A DNA stretch of 64,000 nt from Plenodomus lindquistii (GCA_025504975.1 JANUWI010000022.1:124001-188000), one strand, 5' to 3'; positions 32,561-43,725 are shown, numbered from the stretch's first letter. Numbers and translations: made by a program. The notes: generated by a model from the sequence alone, not told the origin.

Positions 32561-34773
32561 GTTATAATACTAGTCTAATAATAAGTAAAGCTATTAGGCT
32601 TACTAACCTATATAATAGAGTATCTACTAAAGCTATAGTGCAGAATTTATATATATTAATAATATTATTAAAAAAAAAATCTACCTAAAAAAAGGTAACT
32701 AAAAGTAGTCTAGTAGAAAGCTACTAATATACTATAAATATAGTAAAAAAAGCTACTTTATATAAAACTACTAGTCTAAAAATAAAGTTATACGCTAGAT
32801 TAATATAGTGCAAATTAAAGTACTTAATAAAAATATAAAAAATAAATAGATAATTATCTCTAGTATTAAGCTATTTAACTTTAACAGCGCAGTAAGCTGC
32901 TTAGATATCTCTAATACTTTAATTAGCTTATTAGATAATATAAAAAATAAAAAATTATTTTTTATTACTACAATCTAGAATTGCATGTAGAAAGAAGCTT
33001 TTTCTAATAAAAAAATTAAGTAATACTTAAAGTATTAGGAAGTTTTAGTAGTAAATATAGAAAATTTAAATAATAAATATAAGTCTATAAAAAAATACTA
33101 TACTAAATAAAAAAAGGTAGAAAAGTTTAAATTATAGTACTAAGCTATTATACCTCTACTATAGATATAAGCTATTCTAGTATAATAGAATTAAAAACTT
33201 AGTAATATAAAAAAACGTTTAGAGAAAGCTATTTAATAGTTTATAACATAGCTAACCTATAATATTAATAACAGCACTATAATAATTAATAGCTACGTTA
33301 AAAAATTAATACAAAAACTATAAAATACTTTTAATAATAAAAAGTTTATAGTATAGATACTATAATAGCTAAAAAATACTATAAATTAGTAGATTACTTA
33401 TAAAGAAAATTATAATAACTAGGTTTTCTAAAAACTACAGGCATACTAGATTAGAATAATATAAAATTACTATCTAAAAAAAAAAGCCTATAGAATAAAT
33501 AATACTCTAGCTAGAAAAAATAATACTTTAAAGTGCTAGAGTACTTAATAAAGTAAAAGTAATAGGCGTCTAAGCTATATAGATAACTAATAAAATAAAT
33601 AATATAGTAGTATATTATAAAGCTTATATACATATAACATATATACTATCTACTATTTAAATAAAATAGAAATAAAATACTTTTTATATTAATTTAACTA
33701 CTGTACGTACTAAGTATATAACTATATAGATAAAATTTACTCTAAATATCTATAGAATAAGCGCGTATAAAGCTACTTTCTAAATTTTAATAATAATAGA
33801 GCACGTATCTAGATGCAAACTATTATTAATAGAATATATTATAATTAAATATAGTATATATACTTTAATCTAGAATATAGAAAGTATAAAAATAAAAAAT
33901 ACTTTTATAGATTTAAAAATAAGTTTTTTTTAGACTAGCGCTATACTCTAGCTTTATAAAATATTCTATCTACGTAGTAGAAGCTACAGGCTTAACTAAA
34001 TTTAAAATAAAGTTTAAAAAATATACTATAATAGCTATAATAAACTTAGAGTATAAAGTAAACTTTATATCTACATATATAGTATATATAGCAGGTCTGT
34101 ATCTATTAAAAAAATAAATTCTTTACTCTATAAATATAATTAATAGCAAGGCTATACCTAGTTAATCTAGAATTATATATAAAATAATAGAATTAGACTT
34201 AATTATTAGAAATTACTAGAAACGTATAGACTTTAACGTGTTTAGCCTTTTAATATATAATATTATTTTTAGCCTTTGTTAGCTTATAAAATATAATTCT
34301 AAAATTAATTAAAAATTAAAAATATTTTAATTTAAATACTATAAATTAGATATAACTACAAGCTAGCCTACGCATTATTATTATATAATAGTAAATAAAA
34401 AATAAATTATAGTATATAATATAAGAAAAATTATTAGAGAATAATATTTAAATAAAAATAACTATAAATAATATAGGTCTAACTCTATAGATACTAGTAA
34501 AGTACTACTAGATTAATAGATAAAAGTAAAAAAGAACTACGTAACTTTAAAAATCTTTAAAAAGTATAAAAAATTTAAGCTACTTTTTTAGAAAAAAATA
34601 AATATAGTTGTATTGCCTAAATATAAGCTTTAGAATTATAAAATTATTCTATAAAAAGGAAAGTAACTAACTTTTAGACTAATTTATAGACTATTAGAAA
34701 AAAAACTTAAAATGCTAAAAAAGTACATTAAAGTTAACCTAAAAAAAAAATTTATTTAACTCTCTAAATTACT

Positions 34774-37290
34774 AGCAGGCTACTTTATTCTTTTTATACT
34801 AAAAAAGAATAGTAAGCTATAGTTATATATTAACTATAAAAAGCTTAATAATATTATAATTAAAAATTAATACCTATTACCTAATATATTAGAGTTAAAG
34901 GATTAATTAGCTTATATAAAGATTTTTATAGTATTAGATCTATAAAGCGCGTATAACCTTATCTATATAAAAGTAGATAAAGAATAGAAAATAGCGTTTA
35001 GAACACGCTATAGCTACTATAAATATATAGTAATACCCTTTAGTTTTACTAACGCTCTAGTAATATATTAAGCTTTTATTAATAATATTTTAAAAAAATA
35101 CCTAGATATATTTATTATTATATATTTTAATAACATTTTTATATATTTAAATAATAAATAGAAATATATCTAGTATATTAGATAAGTTCTAACTACATTT
35201 AAATAGTATAACTTGCAACTAGAACCTAAAAAATATAAGTAGTATAAAAAAAAAGTAGAGTTTCTAGAATATATAGTTAGTATCTATAAAGTAAAAATAA
35301 ATAAAAATAAAATAAAAGTAGTTATAGACTAGTCTACACCTAAAACTATAAAAAATATCTAGTTATTTTTTAGATTTATAAACTTTAACTAATAGTTTAT
35401 TAAAAACTTTTCTAAAAAAGCAGCGCCTTTTATAAAACTAACTAAAAAAAAACAAGCTTAAAAATAGAGATAAAATAAAAAAACTATATTTAATAATATA
35501 AAGTAGGTATACGTAGAACTACTAATATTAGTATTCTTTTAAAGTAGTAAACTATTACACTTTAAAATAGACGTATTAGACTTTATAATAGGCGTAGCAG
35601 TATTATAAAAATAAAATAGTAAATAGTATCTAATTATATACTATTCTAGAAAATTTATAGCATTTAAAAAAAACTATAATATATATAATAAAGATCTTAT
35701 AGCTATTATTAACGTATTAGAGTACTAGCGTATCTACGTAGAGAGCTACTTAGAATTTATAATATTTTTAGATTATAAGAATTTTATAAGCTTTATTATA
35801 ATAAAGACCTTTAATAAATAATAAATATAATAGTTAGAAATACTAGGCTAGTATAAATTTAAAATTGTATATACTCTAGATAAAGATAATAGTAGAGCTA
35901 ATACTTTTAGCTAAAAAATAGATATTATAGAATCTAAAAGAATTATTAAAAATATAATTTTTAAAGCTAATAAAAATAGATTATTAGAACCTACTAGAAT
36001 ATTTAGCGTAGTACTTACTATTATACCTAAACTTATAAAGAAGTTATAGAAAGTAGTTATTTAAAACTACTATAAAAACTCTATATATAGTTACCTAGGC
36101 ATTTAATATACTATAGAACTAATTTAGCAGAATTACTAGTTTAGAAATATAAAAGATAAAGTTATAGACTTTATTAGTAAATATATAAACTATTAGAAGA
36201 ATAAGTATAGTATATACGTACTTTATAAAAAGATATAAATACTAGAACTACTTTTAATACTTTAAAAAAACATTTTATAGACTTTATAATAGGCCTACTA
36301 CTATTAAAAAATCTAGTTACTAGATTTACGTATAATATAATTATAGTTATATTTAATTAGTTTCTTAAAATAGCGTAGTATATTCTATTTAGAAAAAAGT
36401 TTATAGTAGTATAGCTAGTATACATTTTTATTAATAGAATTATTAGATATTATAGCATTTTAAAGTTAATTATTAGTAACTAAAACAAGCTATTTATATT
36501 AAACTTTTAGATATTATTTCTTATTACTATTAGAACGCAATAGAAACTATCTACAGCTTTTTATCTAGAAATAGATAGATAAATAAAGTAAATAAATTAT
36601 ACTATAAAAGCCTATTTATAGATATATATTAATTAGTAATAAAATAATTAGGTTTTACTATTACCTATAGCTTAGATAGTATATAATAATAAAGTTTTAA
36701 AGTTTATAGAACAGACTCTATATTTTACTAACTATAGAAAACACTTAAATCTCTTTACTAGAATATTACTCTATTAGAAGACAGAAGCAGCTATGCTTAT
36801 AGCTAAAAAACTAAAAAAAGTTTATAAAAGATTAAATAAAGCTTTTCTAGATGCTTAACGCAGTAGTATTTTATATATTAATAAAAAATAAAAAACAGCA
36901 CTTTAGCTAAAAAAAAAAGATAAAGTGTATTTTTTTATAAAAAACCTTTATATAATATAATCTAATTGCAGATTAAACTATATTAAAGTTAGACTATTTT
37001 TAATTAAAAACTAGAAAGAACTAGTTACGTATATACTTAACCTTCTATCTAATACTAAAGTACACTCTAAATTCTACGTAAAGATATTAGAACTAGCTAA
37101 CCTTTTAACTCTATTATAGATAACGTTCTATTATAAACAATAGAAAAAAAATAAGTTTAAAGTTAAAAAAATAATAATATATTAAAGAAAATAAAGTAAT
37201 AAAAAATACCTAGTTAAATAGTTAGAGTATAATAATTCTAAAAATATATAGAAACTAGAGATAAATTTTATAAACTACTAGTAACTCTTT
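34774..37290 (+). pseudogene. Gypsy pol remnant: RT, RNase H, integrase, chromodomain
   Basis: RT (34774-35300): 'LKKNSKLWLYINYKKLN', 'ILELKD', 'LDLxSAYNLI', 'AFRTRYSYYKY', 'PFSFTNA' and then Y-F-N-N at 35123-35134, where the family has Y-x-D-D; GAT/GAC became AAT/AAC by G-to-A change, so even without stops the active site is lost. RNase H (35515-35945): 'KIDVLDFIIG', 'NKDLIAII..LEY', 'FLDYKNF'. Integrase (36030-36860): 'LSTAFYLEIDR' with the expected downstream 'Y..N.....Y', then 'KDKVYFFIKN'. Chromodomain (37150-37290): 'KKYLVKxLEYNNSKNIxKLE', corresponding to the family's 'YLVKWKGYxxxENTWEP'. The protease lies upstream (about 33.6-34.7 kb) but I could not locate its active site. Confidence 0.85.
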
Positions 37291-37870
37291 ACGCAGTATT
37301 AGGCGCATTACCTATTAACTTATTAAAATTAGAATTACTCTCTAGAAAGAATAGTATAAAAGAACTCTAGTTAATAAACAGCGTTTCTAGTATAAAACTA
37401 TTATTTAGAAAAAACACTTTATAATTTATTGCCTCTCTAGCCTCTAAAGCTTTAATATTAGTTATAAATTTTTCTAATTTATCTACCTACTATTATTTAT
37501 AACGCTTTAATAGTTTTTTTTATTTTTAAAAAAGATCCTTTTTCTAACGCGTAGTAAGTAGAGCTTTAACTACTACAGCTTTAGCTTTATTAACCTCTAT
37601 CTTTTATTATTTAAAATAAATAAGCTTTTTATCTAGTTTTAAAAAGTTTAGAAGTAGAACTTCTACTAGCACACACTTTTTTACACTATTATAATAATAG
37701 TTACTATACTTTTTTTTTAATAACAATATCTAGTACTCTAGATTCTTTTTTATACAGTATTAACATGTAACTATAGTAAAAAAACTAATATAATTAATTT
37801 AAGCGCCTATAAAATAATAATAAGTAGTGCTGTAAAAAACTATTAAATTAGTTTATAAAGATATAAAGCT

Positions 37871-37883
37871 AGAAGAAGGGGGA
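37871..37883 (+). promoter_or_regulatory. Polypurine tract of the Gypsy element
   Basis: AGAAGAAGGGGGA, three bases before the 3' LTR. Purine-only runs contain no CpA on this strand, which explains its survival in RIPed DNA. Confidence 0.75.
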
Positions 37884-37886
37884 TAG

Positions 37887-37944
37887 TATTATAAACTAGA
37901 AAAGAAAGAAGTAATAACTATATAGAAATAAAAAAACAAATAAC
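37887..37944 (+). repeat. 3' LTR of the Gypsy element, segment 1
   Basis: Begins TATTATAAAC where the 5' LTR begins TGTTATAAAC (TG changed to TA). Interrupted at 37944/37945 by the 736-bp TIR element; continues at 38681. Confidence 0.8.
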
Positions 37945-38130
37945 ATTAGAAAATTCTATTGTGTAGTAAATTAAGTAAGTAGATAGAAAGTAACGTAAAT
38001 AGCTAGTAATTAATATAAATTACTAATTTACTACTTTTACTCTACAAGGCCTTTTTTTACGTAGTTTACTAGTAATTTACTAGTAAATAACGTAAGTAAT
38101 ATAAATTACTTTAAATACTATTTTTACTTA

Positions 38131-38166
38131 ATTTACCTCGCTTACCTCGCTTACCTCCTAGACCCC
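38131..38166 (+). repeat. Internal inverted repeat arm of the 736-bp element (left)
   Basis: ATTTACCTCGCTTACCTCG... ending GACCCC. Pairs with 38527-38562. Confidence 0.7.
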
Positions 38167-38526
38167 TGCTAGTTTAAAATAAAAAAGAACTTTACTTTTT
38201 TAAACTCTTTTAAGTTATATAACAACGTACGCAATTAATATAATAATATAATAGAAGTTTCTAAATACTAAAATATTACTTTTATAGGCTTAGCGCGAAA
38301 AAAAAATATAGTTTTATTATCTATTTAAACTATTAGCAGCCCCTGTAAATTATTTTTAAGCGAGGAACATTAAAACCTTTTAGTAAATAATTAATAACTA
38401 TAGAACAGCTAGGCCTAAAATAGTAATTTTTTAACTAATTTATAGCTAAATATTTATTCTATATTATTAGAATTTCAATTGCCTGATTAGGACTAGTTTT
38501 AATTTTTCATAGTGTTTAACGTTCGT

Positions 38527-38562
38527 GGGGTTAATAGGGTAAGCGAGGTAAATAAGGTAAAT
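38527..38562 (-). repeat. Internal inverted repeat arm of the 736-bp element (right)
   Basis: Begins GGGGTTAATAGGGTAAGCGA. Most mismatches to the left arm are transitions. Confidence 0.7.
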
Positions 38563-38680
38563 CAAGCTATTCACGTTAGCTACACTACTCAAGTCTTTTT
38601 CTAGTTATTTACTAGTAATTTAACTAATTTACAATGCGCTTAGTAAATAACTAGAATGCTATAAAAAGTTTTTTCCTAAT

Positions 38681-38731
38681 AAACTAGACAGCTAGAGCTA
38701 GTATTCTATAACTAGTAAATAACGCTACTTT
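38681..38731 (+). repeat. 3' LTR of the Gypsy element, segment 2, with left Copia target duplication
   Basis: Continues the LTR after the TIR element (AGCTAGAGCTAGTATTCT as at 31468-31485). The last five bases, ACTTT (38727-38731), are the left copy of the Copia element 2 duplication. Confidence 0.85.
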
Positions 38732-38918
38732 TGTCAGATTGACGGAGTTATTCTAGAGCCAGTAGATAAGCGGGGCACAGGGTGCGCTAGCGCACCCTGT
38801 AGCCGACGCGACAAAACTAGCCTCCTGAGCAACGCTCGGAGAAGACACAATCAATGATCTCAACCCTCATCAAATTCATCAATATTCGTGCACTTTCAAT
38901 AGTACCGTGCATCTGACA
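38732..38918 (+). repeat. 5' LTR of Copia element 2
   Basis: 187 bp, TGTCAG...CTGACA, identical to 43733-43919. Perfect 22-bp palindrome at 38778-38799 (half-site CAGGGTGCGCT), followed by CTGTAGCC where element 1 has CTGCAGCC, a CpA-to-TpA change present in both LTRs and therefore inherited from the parent copy. Confidence 0.97.
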
Positions 38919-38931
38919 ATTAAGAGTCTCA
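38919..38931 (+). promoter_or_regulatory. Primer-binding site, element 2 (tRNA-Lys CUU anticodon arm)
   Basis: ATTAAGAGTCTCA immediately after the 5' LTR, identical to element 1. Complementary to the tRNA-Lys(CUU) anticodon stem-loop ending at position 39; no match to a 3'-CCA tRNA end is seen at this site. Confidence 0.6.
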
Positions 38932-38973
38932 CTGCCGACTACCGCTCAGGCCACCCCAACACGTCTATCCAAC

Positions 38974-40164
38974 ATGACGACAATGCGTGATCCAACAGCT
39001 ATCCTACGGGATCACACAGACTACACAACATGGATGACGCAGCTCAAAGCGCGCTGCATCGCACATAACATCTGGGACAAGATCAATCCTAAGTCTACTA
39101 CCCGGCCAACAGTTAAACCGGTAGCAGAAAGAGCCCCGGTGATTGCTGATTACGCGCCAGCCAATGCAAGTAACACAAGCCCAAGAAGGATCACCGATCT
39201 CTCCACAGCAGGCCAGAAGGCTTTCCGGGATGACCTCGAGTATCACAAAATCCTCCTCGAACAATACAAGAACGACCGACATGACTACGAGAAAGAGCAA
39301 TCCAGCCTTCAGCACATCGTAGCGTTCATCCAATCAACAGTAACACCGCATCTGCTCCGAACCTGTTGCCTACCCGACCCATCCCTCCGAAAATGGCTCA
39401 TAAGCCTCGAAGCGACGATTGGGATTGACGAACAACTTGAACAAGAGCGAGCCCGCGAACGATACCTTCAGGCATTGAAGCCAATGAGAACCTCCGCGCA
39501 CTGGGATAGCTGGCTCGCAGAATACGACCAAGCCGCAACTGAAGCAGAGGCATACAACGTACCGGAAGTACTGCAGATCAATGCAGTAACAAAAGATTTC
39601 CTCACATCGGTTAACAAGGTGGCAAATGTGTGGGCAACCACCTTCCAGGACTCTGGACGATACCAACCCGGAATGAACCGCAAAGAGATGATGAAACGCT
39701 ATCGGGAGTACATGATGAATAACCATCCCCTGAAAACAGGGAAGAGCAAAGCAAGTTTCATTGCAGCTCATGACGAGGCTTCACATGACACCGCTGAGGG
39801 CGAAGCCCATCAGGACAGTACAAGGGACGCCTCTACTGTGAACAGCGCGCCATCTCGCCGGGGAAGACCCCGTAATCAACGCGGCAACGATCGAAAGCGA
39901 CAAGCCGAGAGACCTCCAGAAGGCTCATACTCCTCCACAAAATGCTTAGCATGTGGACAACGCCATGCCTTGAAGGACTGCTACTACCTCCATGAGGAGA
40001 AAGCACCCGGCTGGTGGAAACCAAACGAGTCCGTAAAGGAGCTCGTCAAATTCAAGAAGGAACAAGACCCAGAACTACAAGGGCTAATCCGCTCACAGAG
40101 CCGACCCCGCACAAGGACGCCAACTATCAAGCAGTCCCATACCCCAACTCCGGAAATAGAATGA
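38974..40164 (+). CDS. Gag of Copia element 2
   Basis: 396 residues, intact, with three differences from element 1 Gag (Ala for Val at 9, Asn for Thr at 67, Pro for Gln in CCLPD(P)SLRK). Same zinc knuckle CX2CX3HX4C (Cys 324, Cys 327, His 331, Cys 336) after a basic region. Ends at UGA 40162-40164, followed in frame by pol. With pol frameshifted, this copy could still supply Gag. Confidence 0.95.
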   Translation: MTTMRDPTAILRDHTDYTTWMTQLKARCIAHNIWDKINPKSTTRPTVKPVAERAPVIADYAPANASNTSPRRITDLSTAGQKAFRDDLEYHKILLEQYKNDRHDYEKEQSSLQHIVAFIQSTVTPHLLRTCCLPDPSLRKWLISLEATIGIDEQLEQERARERYLQALKPMRTSAHWDSWLAEYDQAATEAEAYNVPEVLQINAVTKDFLTSVNKVANVWATTFQDSGRYQPGMNRKEMMKRYREYMMNNHPLKTGKSKASFIAAHDEASHDTAEGEAHQDSTRDASTVNSAPSRRGRPRNQRGNDRKRQAERPPEGSYSSTKCLACGQRHALKDCYYLHEEKAPGWWKPNESVKELVKFKKEQDPELQGLIRSQSRPRTRTPTIKQSHTPTPEIE

Positions 40165-40167
40165 CTA
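40162..40167 (+). promoter_or_regulatory. Gag/Pol UGA-CUA readthrough signal, element 2
   Basis: TGACTA. UGA-CUA is the best-described leaky stop context in eukaryotes. About 30 bases downstream a small hairpin can form (CCGA 40199-40202 with TCGG 40206-40209, extended by AGG/CCT at 40194-40196 and 40212-40214). The frame stays open for 452 codons after the stop and encodes the protease at once, so the UGA lies exactly between Gag and Pol. Confidence 0.7.
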
Positions 40168-41520
40168 TATGGTCGTCAAATCACGCAAGTTGGAGGTTCC
40201 GAGGATCGGTTCCTGGCAACGTCCAATACAGAGGCAGGCTTCGCTGCCACAACAAGTGATTATCCGCTCCGAAATTCATACATTCTGGATTCAGGCACGA
40301 CATGCCATATTACGAACGATCCCCAACGCATATATGACTATCGCGCACCCGGACCCTCAGACTATATATGGGCCGGTAACACACAAGTCTGGATCAGGGG
40401 GTACGGCTCCATCCGGCTGCCCCTCAGGCACGATCAGCGAACGACGATAATAACGCTCCATGACGTAGCCGTCTGTCCTGACTTCCTCTGTAATCTTGTA
40501 TCCTTCCGATTACTCCGACAACAAGGAATATGGTGGGACACCAGAACCGATCCAACAACGCTACGAGCGTCGGACAGCACAATCATTGGAAGCCTGCAGG
40601 AGCTGTACGGCCAATGGGTAATCGAGCACCACACATTGGCACCTGCGGCTTACCACACACACCAAGCAACGTCGCGTACACCGAGACGAGCTCAGATAGC
40701 CCCAGCACTCGTATGGCACAAGAGACTTGGGCATCCCGGTCCAGCAACCGTGGAGCACCTCATGCAGCAAGCTGAGGGGGTGCGAGTGAAAGGCATTACT
40801 ACAGTAGAGTGCAACTCCTGTGGACGAGCCAAGGCCCGGCGTCAAATCAGACGGGCCCCACGAAATACAGATTACGAAGGACCAGGAGAGAGACTGGCCA
40901 TCGATTTCCATTCATACGAACACCAAAGCATCACCAAAGAAAGGAGCCAGATGCTCATCACCGACAGATACTCAGGAATGCAATGGGACTATTACTTCAC
41001 CGACAACAGGACCGCAAAGTCCATCATCAAAGCATTCTCTAACTTCATTCTATTTCTCAAGAACCATTTCAACATCACCGTAAAGATCATCGAAGCGGAC
41101 AACGAAATCACAACGGTCAAGCCAGAGGTACAGCGCTACCTTTCATCGCAAGGCATTGTTATTGAGCCCTCGGCCCCGGATACACAAGCACAGAACGGAG
41201 GCGCCGAACGCTCAGGGGGTGTAAACAAGGAGAAAGCGCGCGCAATGCGACTCGACGCCCATCTCTCATGGGAGCTCTGGCCGGAGATAACGCGAGCCGC
41301 CGTCTACCTATACAACCGATCGCCTAACTACGCAAACAACTGGAAGACTCCATACGAGATCTTCTTCACTCGCGTGGCCTTTAGCAACGGCATAGTCACG
41401 TCGATACGAAAACCAAACCTTGCTCACCTTAGAGCATACGGCTGCAAAGCGTTCGCCATGACCGACGACACGTATCGCGGAAAGGACGCTTGCAACGCCT
41501 TGATCCAAAAGCCTGGGTAG
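40165..41520 (+). pseudogene. Pol of Copia element 2, part A (protease and integrase core), ends by frameshift
   Basis: In frame with Gag after the UGA. Contains protease DSG (Asp at 40288), integrase HHCC zinc site and complete DD35E core. Near 41481-41483 the run GGAAAGG has three A where element 1 has four, a 1-bp deletion that shifts the frame; 12 foreign residues follow up to a TAG at 41518-41520. The integrase C-terminus, RT and RNase H are therefore separated. A sequencing or assembly error in the homopolymer cannot be excluded. Confidence 0.9.
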
Positions 41521-43688
41521 GATACCTAGTAGGATATCGATCTACCAACATCTACAGGATATGGATCCCATCCCTGGCCAAGGTCATTAGCACTAGGGAC
41601 GTCACCTTTGACGAACAAACAACTTTTGATGGGAAGGTAGAAGACCTGATGGACAGCCTCATGCACAGCACACTAAGAGAAATCGCCACGCTTGTGAGGA
41701 CCATGGAGCTCCCTTCACCAGCACACGAACCGGAAACTGAATCCTTCCACGAGGACGATGCTCTTGAAGAGGCCTCAGAGCCACCTCCTGAAGCAGATCC
41801 GCCGGGATACTACAACGGTAGGAAGATTAGGGATCATTACCCATCTCCACCGCCGACGCCGCCACCAGCGGCTCTCCTTGCACAATTCATGGCAGGGACA
41901 CACCCTGAGGAACAATCGGTGTCATCCCGTACAATCCCATGGGCAGCAGCGTTTACCGCAGGAACCCAAGCAGGCAACATAGGGACGACCGGAGGAGAAG
42001 CCATTGACAAAGCCCGATTGAGAAGGATGCTTGCCACCGGCTCGAGACCCCATCGCAGCCAGCTACCGCCTCCTCCCACGTACAAAAGCAAGCTTGAGGA
42101 TCATCCACTAGGCGCCGAGTTTAAACAAGCTGAACTTGACCATCTTTTGAGCCATGCTCAGATGGGTTCATGGACTGAAGTTCCAATCAGAACGGCTAAG
42201 TCAACGGGACAACAGATCCTTGACTGCATGTGGGTCTACACGTACAAGCTGGATAAAGACCACAACCTCCTCAAATGCACGGCGCGACTAGTGGTCCGAG
42301 GAGATCAACAGAGAAACATTACCTCTCAAGACACCTACGCAGCCACACTAGCTAGCCGCTCGTTCAGAATGTTGATGGCAATCGCAGCCCAGCACGAACT
42401 AGAGCTCAAGCAATTCGACGTTACGAACGCGTTCGTACACGCAGCGATGGACCGAGTTGTCTACATGCGTATGCCGAAAGGCCATCAGAAGGCCGGCACG
42501 ATCCTACAAGTCAACAAGGCATTATATGGCCTTAGGATCTCACCACTGCTCTGGCAGAAGGAGTTCACAGCAACCCTGCAGAGGCTCGGCTTTGAAGCTA
42601 TACCACATGAGCCGTGCTGCCTTATTAAGGGCAGTATCATTATCTTCTTTTACGTTGATGATATCATCATGGCTTATCCAACAGGGCAGGATCAGCAGGC
42701 TACCGGAGTAACGGAGCAGCTGAAGAAGCAGTACACGATTACCGGAGGACACGACTTACAATGGTTCCTCGGGATGGAGATAATCCGTGACCGAGCCTCG
42801 CGCCGGATCCAACTCTCCCAGGCCTCCTACTGCGACAAGATCAGTCGACTGATCGACGATCGAGGAGTAGCACACGACACTCCGATGGCAGCCATTGAGC
42901 TATTGCCAAGCGACGGACTAGCGAGCCACGCGGACGTCAACAAATATCAACGAAAGATTGGATCACTTCTCTTCGCCGCAGTCACCACGCGACCAGACAT
43001 CTCATTTGCTACGTCACGACTAGCAAGGCATCTTACCAATCCCAGCCATGAACATCACAAAGCTGCAGACCGAGTCTTGATGTATCTTCAGGACACCAAA
43101 TCAACCGTGTTGCAACTCGGGGGTGGCTCACGCCTTCAAGTCGCAAGCGACGCCTCCTTTGCTGACAACACACGAGATAGGAAAAGCTCACAGGGCTACG
43201 CAATTAAGCTATACAACGGGCTTATCGCCTGGAAAGCAAACAAGCAGGACACGGTAACCACGTCGACCACCGAAGCCGAACTCCTCGCTCTGTCCCAAGT
43301 CGCCAAGGAAGCTCTCTTTATCTCGAGGCTCCTTCAGGAGCTCCACGTCAAGATTGAGCCAGGACCTATTATCATTGAATGCGACAATCAACAGACCATC
43401 CGACTACTCACCGCGGAGGTCTCAAAGCTCCAAACCAAGCTCCGACACGTTGATATCCACAACCACTGGCTACGGCAGGAAGTACAACAACAACGGATAA
43501 ACGTACAGTACGTACAGTCATCAGAAATGATCGCAGACGGCCTCACAAAGGCCCTGCCGAAGGGATCCTGGGGAAGGTTCCTCCATCAACTCGGACTTAT
43601 CAAAGCTGAGACGCTCTCAACGCCAACGAACGAGACTCCGATTGAGGAAATCCAACAGCAACTAGACCACCTCTCAATAACTCCTTAG
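41490..43688 (+). pseudogene. Pol of Copia element 2, part B (integrase C-terminus, RT, RNase H)
   Basis: Open frame continuing pol in the shifted phase: integrase C-terminal RDVTFDE region, RT with DVTNAFVHA and YVDDIIMAY (42651-42662), RNase H with DASFAD, TTEAE, ECDNQQ and ADGLTK. Compared with element 1, the conserved Lys of the RT 'KARLV' motif is Thr here (CTARLVVRG), while the residue after YVDDII is Met. Without the deletion it would form one Pol with part A; as it stands no start codon or recoding signal would express it. Confidence 0.9.
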
Positions 43689-43697
43689 GAGAAAGGT

Positions 43698-43725
43698 TTC
43701 AGCCAGCAATAGCTTCCAGGCTGAA
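43698..43725 (+). other. Hairpin overlapping the polypurine tract, element 2
   Basis: TTCAGCC (43698-43704) and GGCTGAA (43719-43725) form a perfect 7-bp stem with a 14-base loop, starting 9 bases after the Pol stop. The right arm overlaps the start of the polypurine tract. The same arrangement exists in element 1. Confidence 0.6.

Larger units (their letters stand above)
37945..38680 (+). mobile_element. 736-bp non-autonomous TIR element (MITE-like) in the Gypsy 3' LTR
   Basis: Absent from the matching place in the 5' LTR, so it is an insertion. Ends are inverted: ATTAGAAAATTCT at the left against ATTAGGAAAAAACT (reverse complement) at the right. Nearby repeats of TTTACTAGTAAT/TAGTAAATTACTA type and an internal 36-nt inverted pair (38131-38166 with 38527-38562, 28 of 36 matching, including GTAAGCGAGG) give it a folded structure. 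The left internal arm has three 9-bp CTTACCTCG-like units. No coding frame. Flanks share AAC, so a 3-4 bp duplication is possible but not firm. It keeps some CA/TG and GC-rich blocks, so it is less RIPed than its host. Confidence 0.65.

Noticed and set aside
38778..38799. Intrinsic terminator
   Set aside because: No following T-run and not meaningful for RNA polymerase II; kept as a palindrome of unknown role.
38919..38960. tRNA gene fragment at the Copia primer site
   Set aside because: The similarity is the reverse complement of a tRNA half, as a primer-binding site needs, not a tRNA gene; no acceptor stem or 3' half is present.
39004..39771. Antisense and alternate-frame ORFs of 60-133 codons across both Copia elements
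   Set aside because: They mirror each other in both copies only because the DNA is the same; they are shadows of gag and pol.
40164..40450. Separate small protein genes between gag and pol (81 and 93 codons)
   Set aside because: They are alternate-frame readings of the protease region, whose true frame (with DSG) is continuous with gag.
40636..41520. A separate pol start at the TTG at 40636
   Set aside because: The frame is open back to the UGA at 40162 and includes the protease DSG motif, so pol begins directly after gag, not here.
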